49,353 bases of DNA, taken from the NCBI GenBank assembly GCA_036510735.1, contig DATCDK010000265.1:1-49353 (forward strand), given 5' to 3'. Shown piece by piece: positions 9,917 through 19,466 of this stretch (position 1 is its first letter; every line of letters starts with the position of its first letter). The position numbers and the translations under genes were made by a program. A model generated the notes under the pieces. That model saw nothing but the letters and a program-made list of their open reading frames with translations. It did not search any database and was not told the origin of the DNA. Source of the DNA: PALSA-607 sp036510735. GTDB lineage: Bacteria; Actinomycetota; Actinomycetes; Acidothermales; Acidothermaceae.

Positions 9917-12900
9917 TTGGCCATCGGCAACGCTGATCGCCCGGCGAACCACTCGACCGACCTCGAGCCGTTCGTGTCTGAACTCGCGCGCACGTGGCTG
10001 CAACAGACGTCGGATCTGCGCGCGCGACAGTTGGTTGGCACTCTAGTTTTCGCTGACATCTCCGGCTTCACCCGGCTCACTGAGCGGCTCGCCGCTAGGG
10101 GCCGCTTCGGTGCAGAGGAGATGTCCGACCACCTCGACGTCGTGCTCAGTGCGCTGCTGACCGCCGCCTATGACCACGGTGGCTGGCTGGTCAAGTGGGG
10201 CGGCGACGCGTTGCTGCTCATGTTCGACACTGCCGATCACGCGCTGCGCGCGTGCGACGCAGCCGCAGCGATGCAGTCGACGATGCGACGCGTCGGCACG
10301 CTCGAGACGTCAGTCGGCCGGGTGCGCTTGAGAATGTCGATCGGCATCCATACCGGCATGTTCTCGTTCCATTTCCTCGGCCAACGTCATCGTGAATTGC
10401 TCATCACTGGTGACGCGGCCACGGTAACCGCAGCCCTTGAGGCAACGGCTGAAGCCGGCGACATCCTGGTGAGCCCGACGACGGCAGAACTTCTGCCGCC
10501 GGTGTGCCTCGGCGATGCCAACGGACCGGGGATCCTGCTTGTCCAAGCGCCACGATGCGACGTGATCGATGACCTCGAACCGTCGCCGTCCGTCGAGGTC
10601 AAGGGGCTGATCCCCGAGTTGGTGCTCGACCATCTCGTCAGTGGCGGCGGTATCGGCGAGCACCGCCAGGTGACCATCGCCTTCCTGGAGTTCTCCGGCC
10701 TATCGAAACTGCGGGCGGACTCCGGCGATGAGGCGGTCGATGACGCGTTGCAACACCTCGTCGAGGTGGCGCAAGAGTCGTGCCACCGCAACCTCGTGTC
10801 GTTCCACGAGACTGATATCACCGCGGACGGCGGCAAGATCATGCTGGTGGCCGGCGCACCCAGAGGCCTTGAGGATCCGGCCGAAGCGATGCTCTGCACC
10901 CTGCGTCAGATATTCGAGGATCCCGGTCCGCTGTCGGTTCGCGCTGGTGTGACGGCGGGGCGCGCATTCACTGGCTCCGTCGGTCCGGCCCGCCGACGGT
11001 CGTACTCCGTGAAGGGCGACGTCGTGAACCTCGCGGCACGCATCATGGGCAAGACACCGATCGGTCAGATCTGGGCGCTGCCCGTAGTCGCGGAATCCTC
11101 ACGCACGCAGTTCGACCTCGGCGAGGTGCCGAGCTTCTCCGTCAAGGGCAAGGTCGCCCCCGTTGTCGTGCGGTCGGTCGGGCTCCCCCTTGCTCGCATC
11201 GACGTCCGCGGTGAACTGCCGCTGATCGGCCGGGCCGACGAGATGAACATCCTCGACGCGGCCTTGGTGCGGGCCCGCGAGGGAACTGGTGAGCACATCG
11301 ATCTCCTCGGTGCACCAGGCATCGGGAAGACCCGCCTGCTCGCTGAGCTCCAGCGCATGGCGTTCGACATGAGGGTTCTCGCCGCAGCCGCGGAGCCTTA
11401 CCGCGCTTCGTCTCCGTACGCTCTCGCAGCGCCGCTGCTGCTTGACGCGATCGGGGCCGGCGACGTCGCTACGATTGCGCTGCCCGACTGGCTTGACCAA
11501 TGGTGTTCGCAGCGAGCGCCCGAGCTCACGAACCTGCTGCCGCTGCTCGGGCCGATGCTCGGTATCTCGATGCCCGACACTGCCCAAACCCGCGACCTGG
11601 CGCCGGAGTTTCGCGTCGACGGACTCCACGTCCTCGTGCTCGACATGTTGAAGGCGTCGATGTCCGGCCCGACGCTGCTCGTGGTCGACGACTTGCAGTT
11701 CGCCGACGAGGCATCCGAGGCGTTGCTACGCCACATTGCCCAGCAGGTGGCCAGCCAGCCGTGGCTCATCGTGTTGGCAGGTCGAGGCGATGGTCCCCGA
11801 CCCGACTCCGACGGCTCGGTCACGTTGGTCATTGAGCCTCTCGGACCGGTCGACGCCGAGGTCTTCATCTACGCCGACACCGATGACGCACCACTTGCCC
11901 CGCACATCGCCGGCGCGGTGGTGGCCCGAGGGGGCGGCAACCCTTTGTTCCTTCGCCACCTCGCCGCGACGGCCCGGACAGCCCGCGGCACGCTCGACCT
12001 GCCCGACACCATCGAGACGGTGGTCGCTGCGCGCATCGATCGGCTCGCTCCCGCAGCCAGGGAAGTCCTGCGCGCCGCCGCGGTCGTCGGCATGTCGGTC
12101 GACCCCGACATCCTCGGCGAGTTGCTCGACGAGGATGCAGCGCGCGCTCTCGAGTACCTCGGTGAGTTTCTTTCATCGGACGGCGGGGAGTTGCGGTTTC
12201 GGCAGGCCGTGATCCGAGACACGGCCTATGAAGGACTCGCATTTCGACGGCGGGCCGCGTTGCACGGTCGCCTTGCGCAGTTGTTGACGGATCGTCACCG
12301 AGACGATCCAGAGTCGATCGACGCGATCTTGTCTCTGCACTACTTCGAAGCGGGTAACCACGAGGACGCGCTGCGCACCAGCCGAGCGGCGGCTGATCGA
12401 GCCGCCGAAGCCCACGCGAATACCGAGGCTGCGGCGCTATACCGCAGGGCCATTGCTGCTGCCGACCGACAGGCTGGTGTAGATGTCGGCATCCGCGCGG
12501 AGCTGTTCGAGCGGTTGGGTGACGTGCAAGTGCGGCTCGGCGAGTACGACCGTGGCGACCTTTCGTACTCGGCTGCAGCACGGTTGCTACGCACCAAGCC
12601 ACTTGTCGTCGCCAGGATCGGGCTGAAACGAGCTCGCAGCGCCGCGCGCACCGGCGGGTACGTCGCATCGCTGCGTCGGCTGCGGCGTGTGGCAGAAGCG
12701 TTGGACGGCGTCGCCGGGTCGGCGGCCGAGGACCTGCGGGTCGAGATGCAGATGAGCACCGCGTTCACCCAGTTCCAGCAAGGGCGACTCACTGCGGCCC
12801 GGGTCGGCTGCCAGTACGTCATCGAGCACGGCCACGCCCGACGCACACCTGCGGTCGTAGCGGACGCGCTGGCGATTCTCGACGTTGTTGACGTGAACCT

Positions 12901-13789
12901 GGGGCATCCGGTTGACGGACGCCGAGCACGCAGAGCGCTTCGGCTGCACGAGCGCCGCGGGGACTTGGCAGGCCAGGCTCGAGTGCTCACACAGATTGGA
13001 TACCGCGCGTACTTCGACGGTCGTTGGGACCACGCGGTGACCTTCTACACGCAAGCCAGGGAGCTCGTTCAGCGGTTGGGTGACGTGTCGAACGTGGCGG
13101 TGGCGAACGGCAACATCGCGGAGATTCTCCTCGATCAGGGCCGCGTCGAGGAAGCTGAAGTCGCGCTGCGCGAAGCGATCCGCGTATGGCGATCGTCGGG
13201 TTCGGAAAACGACGTCGCATTCGGCCGCACGCTGCTTGGGCGGGTGCTCGCTCGACAAGGGCGTTACGACGAGGCTGACGTCATGCTGCAGCAGGCCCGC
13301 GATCGCTTTGTCGAGCAGGGCGCAAAGATCGACGTGGTCGACGCCGACGTGTTTCAGGCCGAATGTCTCCTCTTGCGCGGGGATCATGCCGCGGCGCTGG
13401 ATCTGGCCGAGGCGTCATTGCTTGCCGCCGGCCGGCTCTCAGAACAACCGGCGCAGGCACCGCTGCTGTACAGGGTGATGGGAGCGTGTCACGACGCGCT
13501 CGGCAACGAGTCGGACGCCGAACTGGCCTACGAGCACGCGCTGACTGTGGCCCGCCAGCGTGGTGCCGCGCACGAGATCGCGTTCACCGTTGCTGCCATG
13601 GCGCAGCGGCGGCGCAAGGCTGGGCAGCTCCTCGATGAAGCGTTGCTCGCCGAGGTGCGCCCGCTTCAACGCCGGCTCGGTCTGCTACTTGACCTCACCG
13701 ACGTTGAAGCCGCTCCCGAGTCGTCGACCGACACATCGACCGTGCCTGTCGAAAGGCCGGCGTTCGCCGTGGTACCCGTTACCGCATAA
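9917..13789 (+). CDS. Double class III nucleotide cyclase with AAA/NTPase and TPR region (sAC-like)
   Basis: This 1290-residue protein has cyclase domain 1 (~40-195), cyclase domain 2 (~250-430), an ATPase domain with Walker A GAPGIGKT (~465-472) and Walker B LLVVDDLQ (~595), then a long helical TPR-like region (~830-1270). The order is that of soluble adenylyl cyclases. Domain 1 carries both metal-binding Asp residues (D47 in FADISGFT, D97 in KWGGDALL) and Lys93, but lacks the Asn/Arg pair. Domain 2 has lost the metal Asps (FLEFSG; ADGGKIM) but keeps Asn371 and Arg375 in VVNLAAR. One composite site across the two domains is therefore expected. No membrane segment or signal is seen, so it is cytoplasmic. 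The TTG start follows GAGGACA and an in-frame stop lies just upstream, so no earlier start is possible beyond a few codons. cAMP as product is inferred. The 3' end overlaps the opposing gene by 11 nt. Confidence 0.88.
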   Translation: MAIGNADRPANHSTDLEPFVSELARTWLQQTSDLRARQLVGTLVFADISGFTRLTERLAARGRFGAEEMSDHLDVVLSALLTAAYDHGGWLVKWGGDALLLMFDTADHALRACDAAAAMQSTMRRVGTLETSVGRVRLRMSIGIHTGMFSFHFLGQRHRELLITGDAATVTAALEATAEAGDILVSPTTAELLPPVCLGDANGPGILLVQAPRCDVIDDLEPSPSVEVKGLIPELVLDHLVSGGGIGEHRQVTIAFLEFSGLSKLRADSGDEAVDDALQHLVEVAQESCHRNLVSFHETDITADGGKIMLVAGAPRGLEDPAEAMLCTLRQIFEDPGPLSVRAGVTAGRAFTGSVGPARRRSYSVKGDVVNLAARIMGKTPIGQIWALPVVAESSRTQFDLGEVPSFSVKGKVAPVVVRSVGLPLARIDVRGELPLIGRADEMNILDAALVRAREGTGEHIDLLGAPGIGKTRLLAELQRMAFDMRVLAAAAEPYRASSPYALAAPLLLDAIGAGDVATIALPDWLDQWCSQRAPELTNLLPLLGPMLGISMPDTAQTRDLAPEFRVDGLHVLVLDMLKASMSGPTLLVVDDLQFADEASEALLRHIAQQVASQPWLIVLAGRGDGPRPDSDGSVTLVIEPLGPVDAEVFIYADTDDAPLAPHIAGAVVARGGGNPLFLRHLAATARTARGTLDLPDTIETVVAARIDRLAPAAREVLRAAAVVGMSVDPDILGELLDEDAARALEYLGEFLSSDGGELRFRQAVIRDTAYEGLAFRRRAALHGRLAQLLTDRHRDDPESIDAILSLHYFEAGNHEDALRTSRAAADRAAEAHANTEAAALYRRAIAAADRQAGVDVGIRAELFERLGDVQVRLGEYDRGDLSYSAAARLLRTKPLVVARIGLKRARSAARTGGYVASLRRLRRVAEALDGVAGSAAEDLRVEMQMSTAFTQFQQGRLTAARVGCQYVIEHGHARRTPAVVADALAILDVVDVNLGHPVDGRRARRALRLHERRGDLAGQARVLTQIGYRAYFDGRWDHAVTFYTQARELVQRLGDVSNVAVANGNIAEILLDQGRVEEAEVALREAIRVWRSSGSENDVAFGRTLLGRVLARQGRYDEADVMLQQARDRFVEQGAKIDVVDADVFQAECLLLRGDHAAALDLAEASLLAAGRLSEQPAQAPLLYRVMGACHDALGNESDAELAYEHALTVARQRGAAHEIAFTVAAMAQRRRKAGQLLDEALLAEVRPLQRRLGLLLDLTDVEAAPESSTDTSTVPVERPAFAVVPVTA

Positions 13790-15956
13790 CGCGCGGGTCG
13801 GCCGTCCCGCTGAGAATGACCACTGTCTCGGTTGTCTTCGTCGCGGATATCGACTTCACGCACGGCCCGGTGAAGTTCTTGAAGCAGAACGGAAGCAGTC
13901 CCTCGTACTCGTGATTCACCGTGCTGAAGTACGTGGTCTTGTGCAAGAAGATGTCGAGGAACGGCGTCGGCTGGCCGTAGCAGAACACCAGCGACCCTTG
14001 CTTGATCGGAATCGTGAGCGTGATGGTCTTCATCCGGTTTCCGCTGAAGGTCAGGATGCCCGCTGTCGCACCAGTGCACGGGTGGATAGGCGCGACGTTG
14101 CCGCCGAAGGTCGCCGTCACGATCGAGTTGCCCGAACCCGACCCTGCCTGGATCGAAGCAGCGATCCCCGTCGACGGGCTCGTCGTCATGACGGTGCACG
14201 TCGTGCCGGATGGGCAGCTCGTCGCGGCACCCGCGACGTTGAACGAGTTACTCGTCGCTGCTGTTAGCCCGGTAGCCGTTGCCGTGAGCGTGTAATTGAA
14301 GCCCACTGCGTTCACGATGATCGGGGAGAAATCCGCAACACCGTTCACCGCGGCAATGGTGATGGACGACGCGGGGTTGCCTCCGACCACGAATGATGCC
14401 GAACCGGGGTTGTTCGCGAAGGCCAGCGTCACGTTGCTGGTGTAGGTGGTGTCGACCGCGCCGCCTGCCGTGACGTCAGCGGCAACCTGAATGTGGGTTG
14501 TGCTGGAGTCAGCGTTCTTCATGGCGGTGTTGACCTGTGCGTCGACCGGCTGAGTTATGAAGCTCAACACCGTCGCGGTGGGTGCAGGAGAGTAGGTCTG
14601 CGTGTCGGTGCCGGTTCCCTGCGTTGCGTCAGGGGCACCGGCGGTCGCCTGGTCTGTGAGGGCCACCGGCCCCGAACCAGCCGGAACATTAACGAGCACC
14701 GGAATCGCCACCGTTGCATCGGAAGGCAGCGGGCCGGGTGGGGTGCCAGACGGTGGCGTTGGCGGATATGTGCAGGTCACGAGCTGCCCATTGACGCTAC
14801 AAGTCCAGCCAGTTCCGCTGGCCGACTGGGGGATCAGGCCGGCGGGGAAGTTGTCGGTCAGCGTGATTGGTCGGGTCTCGTTAGAGCCGGACAGCGTGAC
14901 GGCCGCCGAGTAGTTGACGGTCTGACCGGTGCGTGCAGCACCGCCGTCCGTCAGGTTGACCCCGAGCGTTGGCGGCGTCCCGTTCAATGTCTGCACGTTC
15001 ACGTTGGAGACCGTGTGGTAGTCGGTGCTGGCGCCAGTTGACGCCGACCAGCCGAACGTGAGCTGGTACGGCACGCCATTGCTGTCGACCCACCCGGTCG
15101 GCAGTGAACCGTCGCTTGGCAGCGAAGCGCTCTCTTGGACAACCGGACCCGTGAGCGGGGTGACCTGCACCACGTAGCTATGGGGGGGAACGTTGAAGTT
15201 GCCTGCTGCTTGCAGCGCTGAACCCGTGGGGTTCACTGCGACCTCGACAGGGACACCCTGCGGGGTGGAACTCTCGAGCGTGCCTGTGCCCAGTTGCTTC
15301 GTGGTCACGATGCAGTAGCCCGTTGTCCCGTTGCCGGGACCGCGTACGGTGACCGAGTTCGGAGTCAGTAGTTGCGTCGCGGGGCAGCCAGTACCCGAGT
15401 ACCGGGGGTTGGAGTAGTTGCCGTACACGTCGAGACCGAATCCGAGGTAGCCGTTGGTCAGGCCTGCCGCGCCACCAGGCGCCGCCGAGTAACCGAGGTA
15501 GCCGCCTGGCAGCCCCAGCGTGATCGGTGACGCGCTGGCGTTCGTGGGATCAGAGGCGGCCAGGAAGAACGCGATGCCGTCGGCGGCGCTCCCGCTGTAT
15601 TGGTAGCTGGTGAAGGTGACGTCGAGCCCGAGTGACGACGGGACGCTTGAGCTATACGCCAGAGCGCCTTCCTGGTTGTTGTCGGTCGTAGTGAGCTGGA
15701 GGCCTTGTTGCGCGCCGGCGGTGGCACAGGTCGGCACGGGCGTGCTACCTGTGTGTGGGTTGAGGCAAGCGCCGTTGGTTGTCGGGCCACCCGACCCGGC
15801 CGGGAGCACCCAACTCGCCGACGTCGACCCCGAGGTGAACGACTCGTTCACCAGCGTTGCGGTGGCGGCAATGGCCGGCGCAGCCGCCGTCCCGACCAGA
15901 ACGCAGCCGCTCAGTGTCGCCCCGACAGCAAGCCAAACCCGACGACGTCCCCGCAT
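13779..15956 (-). CDS. Secreted L-type-lectin-like adhesin with DUF11/Big-like repeats
   Basis: The 725-residue product has a standard signal peptide (MRGRRRVWLAVGA..., cleavage near AIAATAT). Residues ~33-320 resemble a legume/L-type lectin jelly roll (VTFTSYQYSGSAADGIAFFL, GYLGFGLDVYGNY), a fold found in bacterial surface proteins. A DUF11-type beta domain follows (~330-430: TGQTVNYSAAVTLSG, ITLTDNFPAGL), then an Ig-like stretch (~455-570) with ADVTAGGAVDTTY and TLTATATGLTAA. The C-terminal ~130 residues are unassigned. There is no sortase motif or C-terminal membrane helix. AGGGGA stands 6 nt before the ATG. It lies 129 bp behind the membrane-protein gene on the same strand, and the two may form a cell-surface pair. 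Carbohydrate binding is inferred from fold alone. Confidence 0.8.
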   Translation of the reverse strand: MRGRRRVWLAVGATLSGCVLVGTAAAPAIAATATLVNESFTSGSTSASWVLPAGSGGPTTNGACLNPHTGSTPVPTCATAGAQQGLQLTTTDNNQEGALAYSSSVPSSLGLDVTFTSYQYSGSAADGIAFFLAASDPTNASASPITLGLPGGYLGYSAAPGGAAGLTNGYLGFGLDVYGNYSNPRYSGTGCPATQLLTPNSVTVRGPGNGTTGYCIVTTKQLGTGTLESSTPQGVPVEVAVNPTGSALQAAGNFNVPPHSYVVQVTPLTGPVVQESASLPSDGSLPTGWVDSNGVPYQLTFGWSASTGASTDYHTVSNVNVQTLNGTPPTLGVNLTDGGAARTGQTVNYSAAVTLSGSNETRPITLTDNFPAGLIPQSASGTGWTCSVNGQLVTCTYPPTPPSGTPPGPLPSDATVAIPVLVNVPAGSGPVALTDQATAGAPDATQGTGTDTQTYSPAPTATVLSFITQPVDAQVNTAMKNADSSTTHIQVAADVTAGGAVDTTYTSNVTLAFANNPGSASFVVGGNPASSITIAAVNGVADFSPIIVNAVGFNYTLTATATGLTAATSNSFNVAGAATSCPSGTTCTVMTTSPSTGIAASIQAGSGSGNSIVTATFGGNVAPIHPCTGATAGILTFSGNRMKTITLTIPIKQGSLVFCYGQPTPFLDIFLHKTTYFSTVNHEYEGLLPFCFKNFTGPCVKSISATKTTETVVILSGTADPRVMR

Positions 15957-16084
15957 GACATTCCCCTAAACCCCGGATGACGCCATCGCCCACATCGATA
16001 GCGCGCGCCCTAAAGATAGGGGCCTAACGGCCATCTTGGAATATCGAGTTTGGTGCGCAGGGTGAACAGTTGCTTTGAAGTGAC

Positions 16085-18239
16085 TTAGAGAGGGTGCATT
16101 TCGGCCGTTGGGTCCCCATTCGGGGATGCGGCTGCAACCTCGGCCACTTGCTCGTCGATCGGCTCCGGCCGTGGAGCCGGGATGGGCACGCGGGCGGCGG
16201 TCGCTTCGGCCGACTTGGCCAGCTCGAGCCGCCTCTCTCGGTGCGAGAAGAATTCGCGGAACAACAGCGACCCACCACCGAACACGACGAACAACACGAT
16301 GATCGTGATGATCGGCGCGTGGCCTGCGTGGTTGTGACGCGACGGGAACAGCACGATCTCCGTCATGCCAAATGCGGCGACGCCGAAAACCGCCATCCAC
16401 GCGCCGCGATGCCAACTCGCCAATGTGTGACCCGGCATGAAGCGCACCGGGATCAGGTTGATGACGCTGCCGACCAGTCCACCGACGAACAGCGAGGCGA
16501 GCAGGTCGTCGAGGATGACCAGCGGGAACACGCCCGGGTGATGCAAAGCAGAGTGGTTGACCGGCACCCACAAGAACCACGCAAGGACCGCGACGGCGAT
16601 CGTTGCGAGGTGGCCGAGCGCCACGAGGTGCCCGTTCTCGTTCTTGGCCAAGGTCCCCGCGAACGCAACGCCGCAGACCACGCCGTACAGGTAGCCGGGC
16701 TGGTAATTCGAAATCCGAGACAGGACGACGCACAGAGCCGCCATGGCGAGGCCGGCCGGTAGCGCCTCGAAGTGCCGGGTCACGTCGTACTTCTTGCGCC
16801 GCCGATAGAGGAACCCAACAGCGGTACCGACAGCCGTGCCGACGATGACCGACAACAGCGTTGCCACAAAGCTGTTCACCGACGCGCTGTTGGCACCGAA
16901 CTTCGGATTGAGCAAGCCGCCGAAGATCGCGCCCGCAATCACCACCAGCCAGAATTTCAGCCGGTCGTTGTTCGTCTCAGCGGTGTCATCAGGCGCCGGC
17001 CCGTCGGCGTCCGCACTGGTGCTCGAAGGCTTGCGCCGAAAGCGTCGTAGCCGCGGCTCCCACCACGCGACGATGACGTCGTAGTTCTCCTCGAACGTCT
17101 TGTTGAACAGGTTCGCCGGAAACGTGATGAACAGCAGCGCGGCGATGCTGATGGCGGCACTCACTGCGATGCGACCGGGTGACGAGAACGCCTCAGAAGG
17201 CGTGGGCAGCGCGTTGATCGGGGCAGGACCCGACGTCACGCCCGCGCCGCTGGTCAGAGCGTTCGTCGCCCCATGACGGAACAGCACGAAGGCGTTCGGG
17301 GCCTTCGGGTCGGTGATGCCACCCGCGATCAGTTTCGTGCCGTCGGCTGACAGCGTCCAGCTGACCTTCGACGAGTAGTTCGTCGACGGTTGGTCGATGG
17401 TCCCGCCGATGGTTCGGCCCGAAATGGTGAGGGAAACCGTGGCGTCGCCATCGATGCCGTTGTCGGTACCTGTGAGGGCGCCAGTGCTGAAGTTCTCGGT
17501 CAGGATGTCGACGGGGTTGTGGTAGGTCGCGCCGCCCGGCTGGACGTAGTAGCCGTCCCACAAGCCGCGCACGTCGAGGATTTTCGAGCTCGTTGTCGGC
17601 AGACTGTCGACGATCTCGTACGCCTGCGCCGAGGTCCACGCACCCTGGACCGAGGAGCCAGGGATGCTAGCGAGGATCCATTTGGGGCTCCCTGGCGACC
17701 CGGTGATCAGGGTCGCGAGGTAGGTACAGGTCACGGCAGTGGGAGCGCAGTTCTGCGCGGTCAGCCCGGCGAGATCGGGCCAGTTCCAGCTGTTGCCGAC
17801 GCCGGCGGGCGACACCATTCTTGCGGTGATCGTGCCACCGACCTTGACGATGTCCGGTGTGAACGTCAGGGCGCCGTCGCGGGAGTTGTAGGTGCACAGG
17901 TCGCCCGCAGTCTGGCCGGCGGTGCAGGGCGAGGGCTTCGGGTCGGACGTCGATTGGCTGCCGCTCGCGGGTCCGGTGAACGTCGCGGTGAAGGTGCCGT
18001 CCTGATGGCCCGCGCTGTCGGTGAACGTGCCGCTCCACGTCCGCTGGTTATGGGCGTTGTCGATAATGCCCACAGAGTCGGAGGTGTAGCTGGGGACGCC
18101 GTCTTCGACCAGGTGCGTGGTGCTCGCCGACGCGGCGGTCGCCCCGGTCACCACCGGTCACCACCGACACCAGTGCGAAGCCGAGACCGGCAAGCCCGGC
18201 GCTCAATGCCGCGCCAATAGCCACTACTCGCCGACCCAT
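16085..18239 (-). CDS. Polytopic membrane protein with extracellular N-terminal domain; signal peptide frameshifted
   Basis: The uninterrupted frame (16085-18154, 689 codons) opens at an internal GTG without a signal. Directly upstream, in another frame, an ATG at 18239 with GTGAGG 6 nt before it encodes a good signal peptide (MGRRVVAIGAALSAG...). The two frames are separated by an exact 10-bp tandem duplication at 18144-18163. Removing one copy joins them into LVSVVTGATAASAST and gives a 714-residue protein. It has a Thr/Ser-rich extracellular region (to ~350), a membrane segment followed by FPANLFNKTFEENYD, a charged cytoplasmic loop, about seven more membrane segments and a Pro/Ala-rich tail. 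This layout, with FGGLLNPKFG, resembles actinobacterial 'FGLLP motif' membrane proteins, which is a tentative match. Function unknown. The shift may be real (pseudogene or variant) or an assembly error. Confidence 0.7.
18144..18166. repeat. 10-bp tandem duplication breaking a signal peptide
   Basis: CCGGTCACCA is present twice end to end (18144-18153, 18154-18163), and the next 3 bases continue the period. Because 10 is not a multiple of 3, the second copy shifts the reading frame inside the signal-peptide region of the membrane-protein gene. Confidence 0.9.
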
Positions 18240-18436
18240 GACGACCTCACCTAAAGACAACTCACCTGGAGATCACGAGTTCACCCGGGAGGAGGTCCGA
18301 TAGGTGGGCCGGTGAGTGATCCACAAACGATGATGAGGCCAACGCGGAGGCCCTGTCAGGGTTTTGTGCAGGTCGACGTAACGTGGTTTCGCGCCGGTGG
18401 GCCAACCAACCGGGCACGCAACGATGAGGAGCGTCG

Positions 18437-19180
18437 ATGTACGACGGGATTCTGGCCGAGACCACCGCTATCAACGGCCACGGTGGCGACCTGATCGAGG
18501 CCTACTCCGCTCGCCCGCTCGGACCGGGTCCCTTCGGATCGGTAGTGGTGATCCATCACCTGCCCGGGTACGACGCAGCAACGAAGGAGATCGTCCGTCG
18601 CTTCGCGGTTCTTGGCTACGTAGCCGTCATGCCGAACCTGTACTCGCGCGAGGCACCTGGCGCACGGCCCGACGACGCCGCCGCACTCGTGCGCGCGCAG
18701 GGCGGCGTACCTGACGATCGGTTGGTGGGCGACGTTGGTGGCGCCGCGGCCTACCTGCGGGCACTACCGAATACCAACGGCAAGGTTGGTGTCATCGGTT
18801 ACTGCTCGGGTGGCCGGCAGTCGTTCCTTGCGGCGACGAGCCTTCCATTGGATGCCGCAGTCGACTGCTACGGCGCGTTCGTCGTCGGTGCGGTACCCGA
18901 GGGCATGCCGCTGAAGGTCGGACCCATCGTCGATCGCGCGCCCCTGCTGAATTGCCCGCTGCTCGGCCTGTTCGGCTTGGAAGACCAGTACCCATCGCCA
19001 GAGCACGTGCTGGAGTTGCAGCAGGCTTTGGAGGCGGCCGGAAAGACGTACGAGTTCACCAGCTACCCCGACGCGGGACACGGGTTCTTCGCGACCGACC
19101 GGCCGAGCTATCGGCCGGCCGCTGCGACCGAGGGATGGCAGCGCATCGAGGACTTCTTCGCACGCTACTTGGGGGCCTGA
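18437..19180 (+). CDS. Dienelactone hydrolase family protein
   Basis: The 247-residue alpha/beta hydrolase has the family nucleophile elbow GYCSGG with Cys123, and a late DAGHGFF carrying the catalytic His; the Asp is probably in LFGLEDQYPS. Length and motifs match carboxymethylenebutenolidase-type enzymes, which open lactone rings such as dienelactone; the true substrate here is unknown. It is cytoplasmic, with no signal peptide. GAGGAG sits 7 nt before the ATG. The next small gene starts 1 nt after its stop, so the two are co-transcribed and probably translationally coupled. No aromatic-degradation genes lie nearby, so a catabolic role is not supported by context. Confidence 0.9.
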   Translation: MYDGILAETTAINGHGGDLIEAYSARPLGPGPFGSVVVIHHLPGYDAATKEIVRRFAVLGYVAVMPNLYSREAPGARPDDAAALVRAQGGVPDDRLVGDVGGAAAYLRALPNTNGKVGVIGYCSGGRQSFLAATSLPLDAAVDCYGAFVVGAVPEGMPLKVGPIVDRAPLLNCPLLGLFGLEDQYPSPEHVLELQQALEAAGKTYEFTSYPDAGHGFFATDRPSYRPAAATEGWQRIEDFFARYLGA

Positions 19181-19181
19181 G

Positions 19182-19442
19182 ATGTGCACCTACATCACAA
19201 AGACACTCGCAGCGACCGGCAGCGCCAAGGGACAGCCAGAGTGGTTCGAGGTCACTGACGTCAGCGTGTACTTCGATCATCCCGTGCACGCGCAGGCCGG
19301 CCACACCGTCAACATCGATCTGCGCAACCCGGTGCTTGGCCCGAGTGCAAGAGTCGCGGCGGAGTTGACTGCCGACTCCGCCCGCGCACTCGCGCACGCG
19401 ATCCTCGCGATTCTCGACGAAGCGCCGGCGGGCCTTACCTAG
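19182..19442 (+). CDS. Small conserved protein, DUF6295-like
   Basis: This 86-residue protein begins MCTYITKTLAATGSAKG and contains FDHPVHAQAGHTVNIDLRNP and LTADSARALAHAIL. From memory these match the actinobacterial DUF6295 family, which has no known function. It has no signal peptide or membrane segment. The conserved Cys2 and the His residues near 29 and 35 could bind a metal, which is speculation. It starts 1 nt after the dienelactone hydrolase stop, and the pair probably forms a two-gene operon. Confidence 0.8.
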   Translation: MCTYITKTLAATGSAKGQPEWFEVTDVSVYFDHPVHAQAGHTVNIDLRNPVLGPSARVAAELTADSARALAHAILAILDEAPAGLT

Positions 19443-19443
19443 T

Positions 19444-19459
19444 ACTGGCGTCGGCCAGT
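19444..19459. terminator. Hairpin between convergent genes
   Basis: ACTGGC-GTCG-GCCAGT forms a perfect 6-bp stem in the 24-bp gap between the DUF6295-like gene and the opposing PAP2 gene. It lacks a T tract; position supports a shared terminator. Confidence 0.4.
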
Positions 19460-19466
19460 GAGTTGC

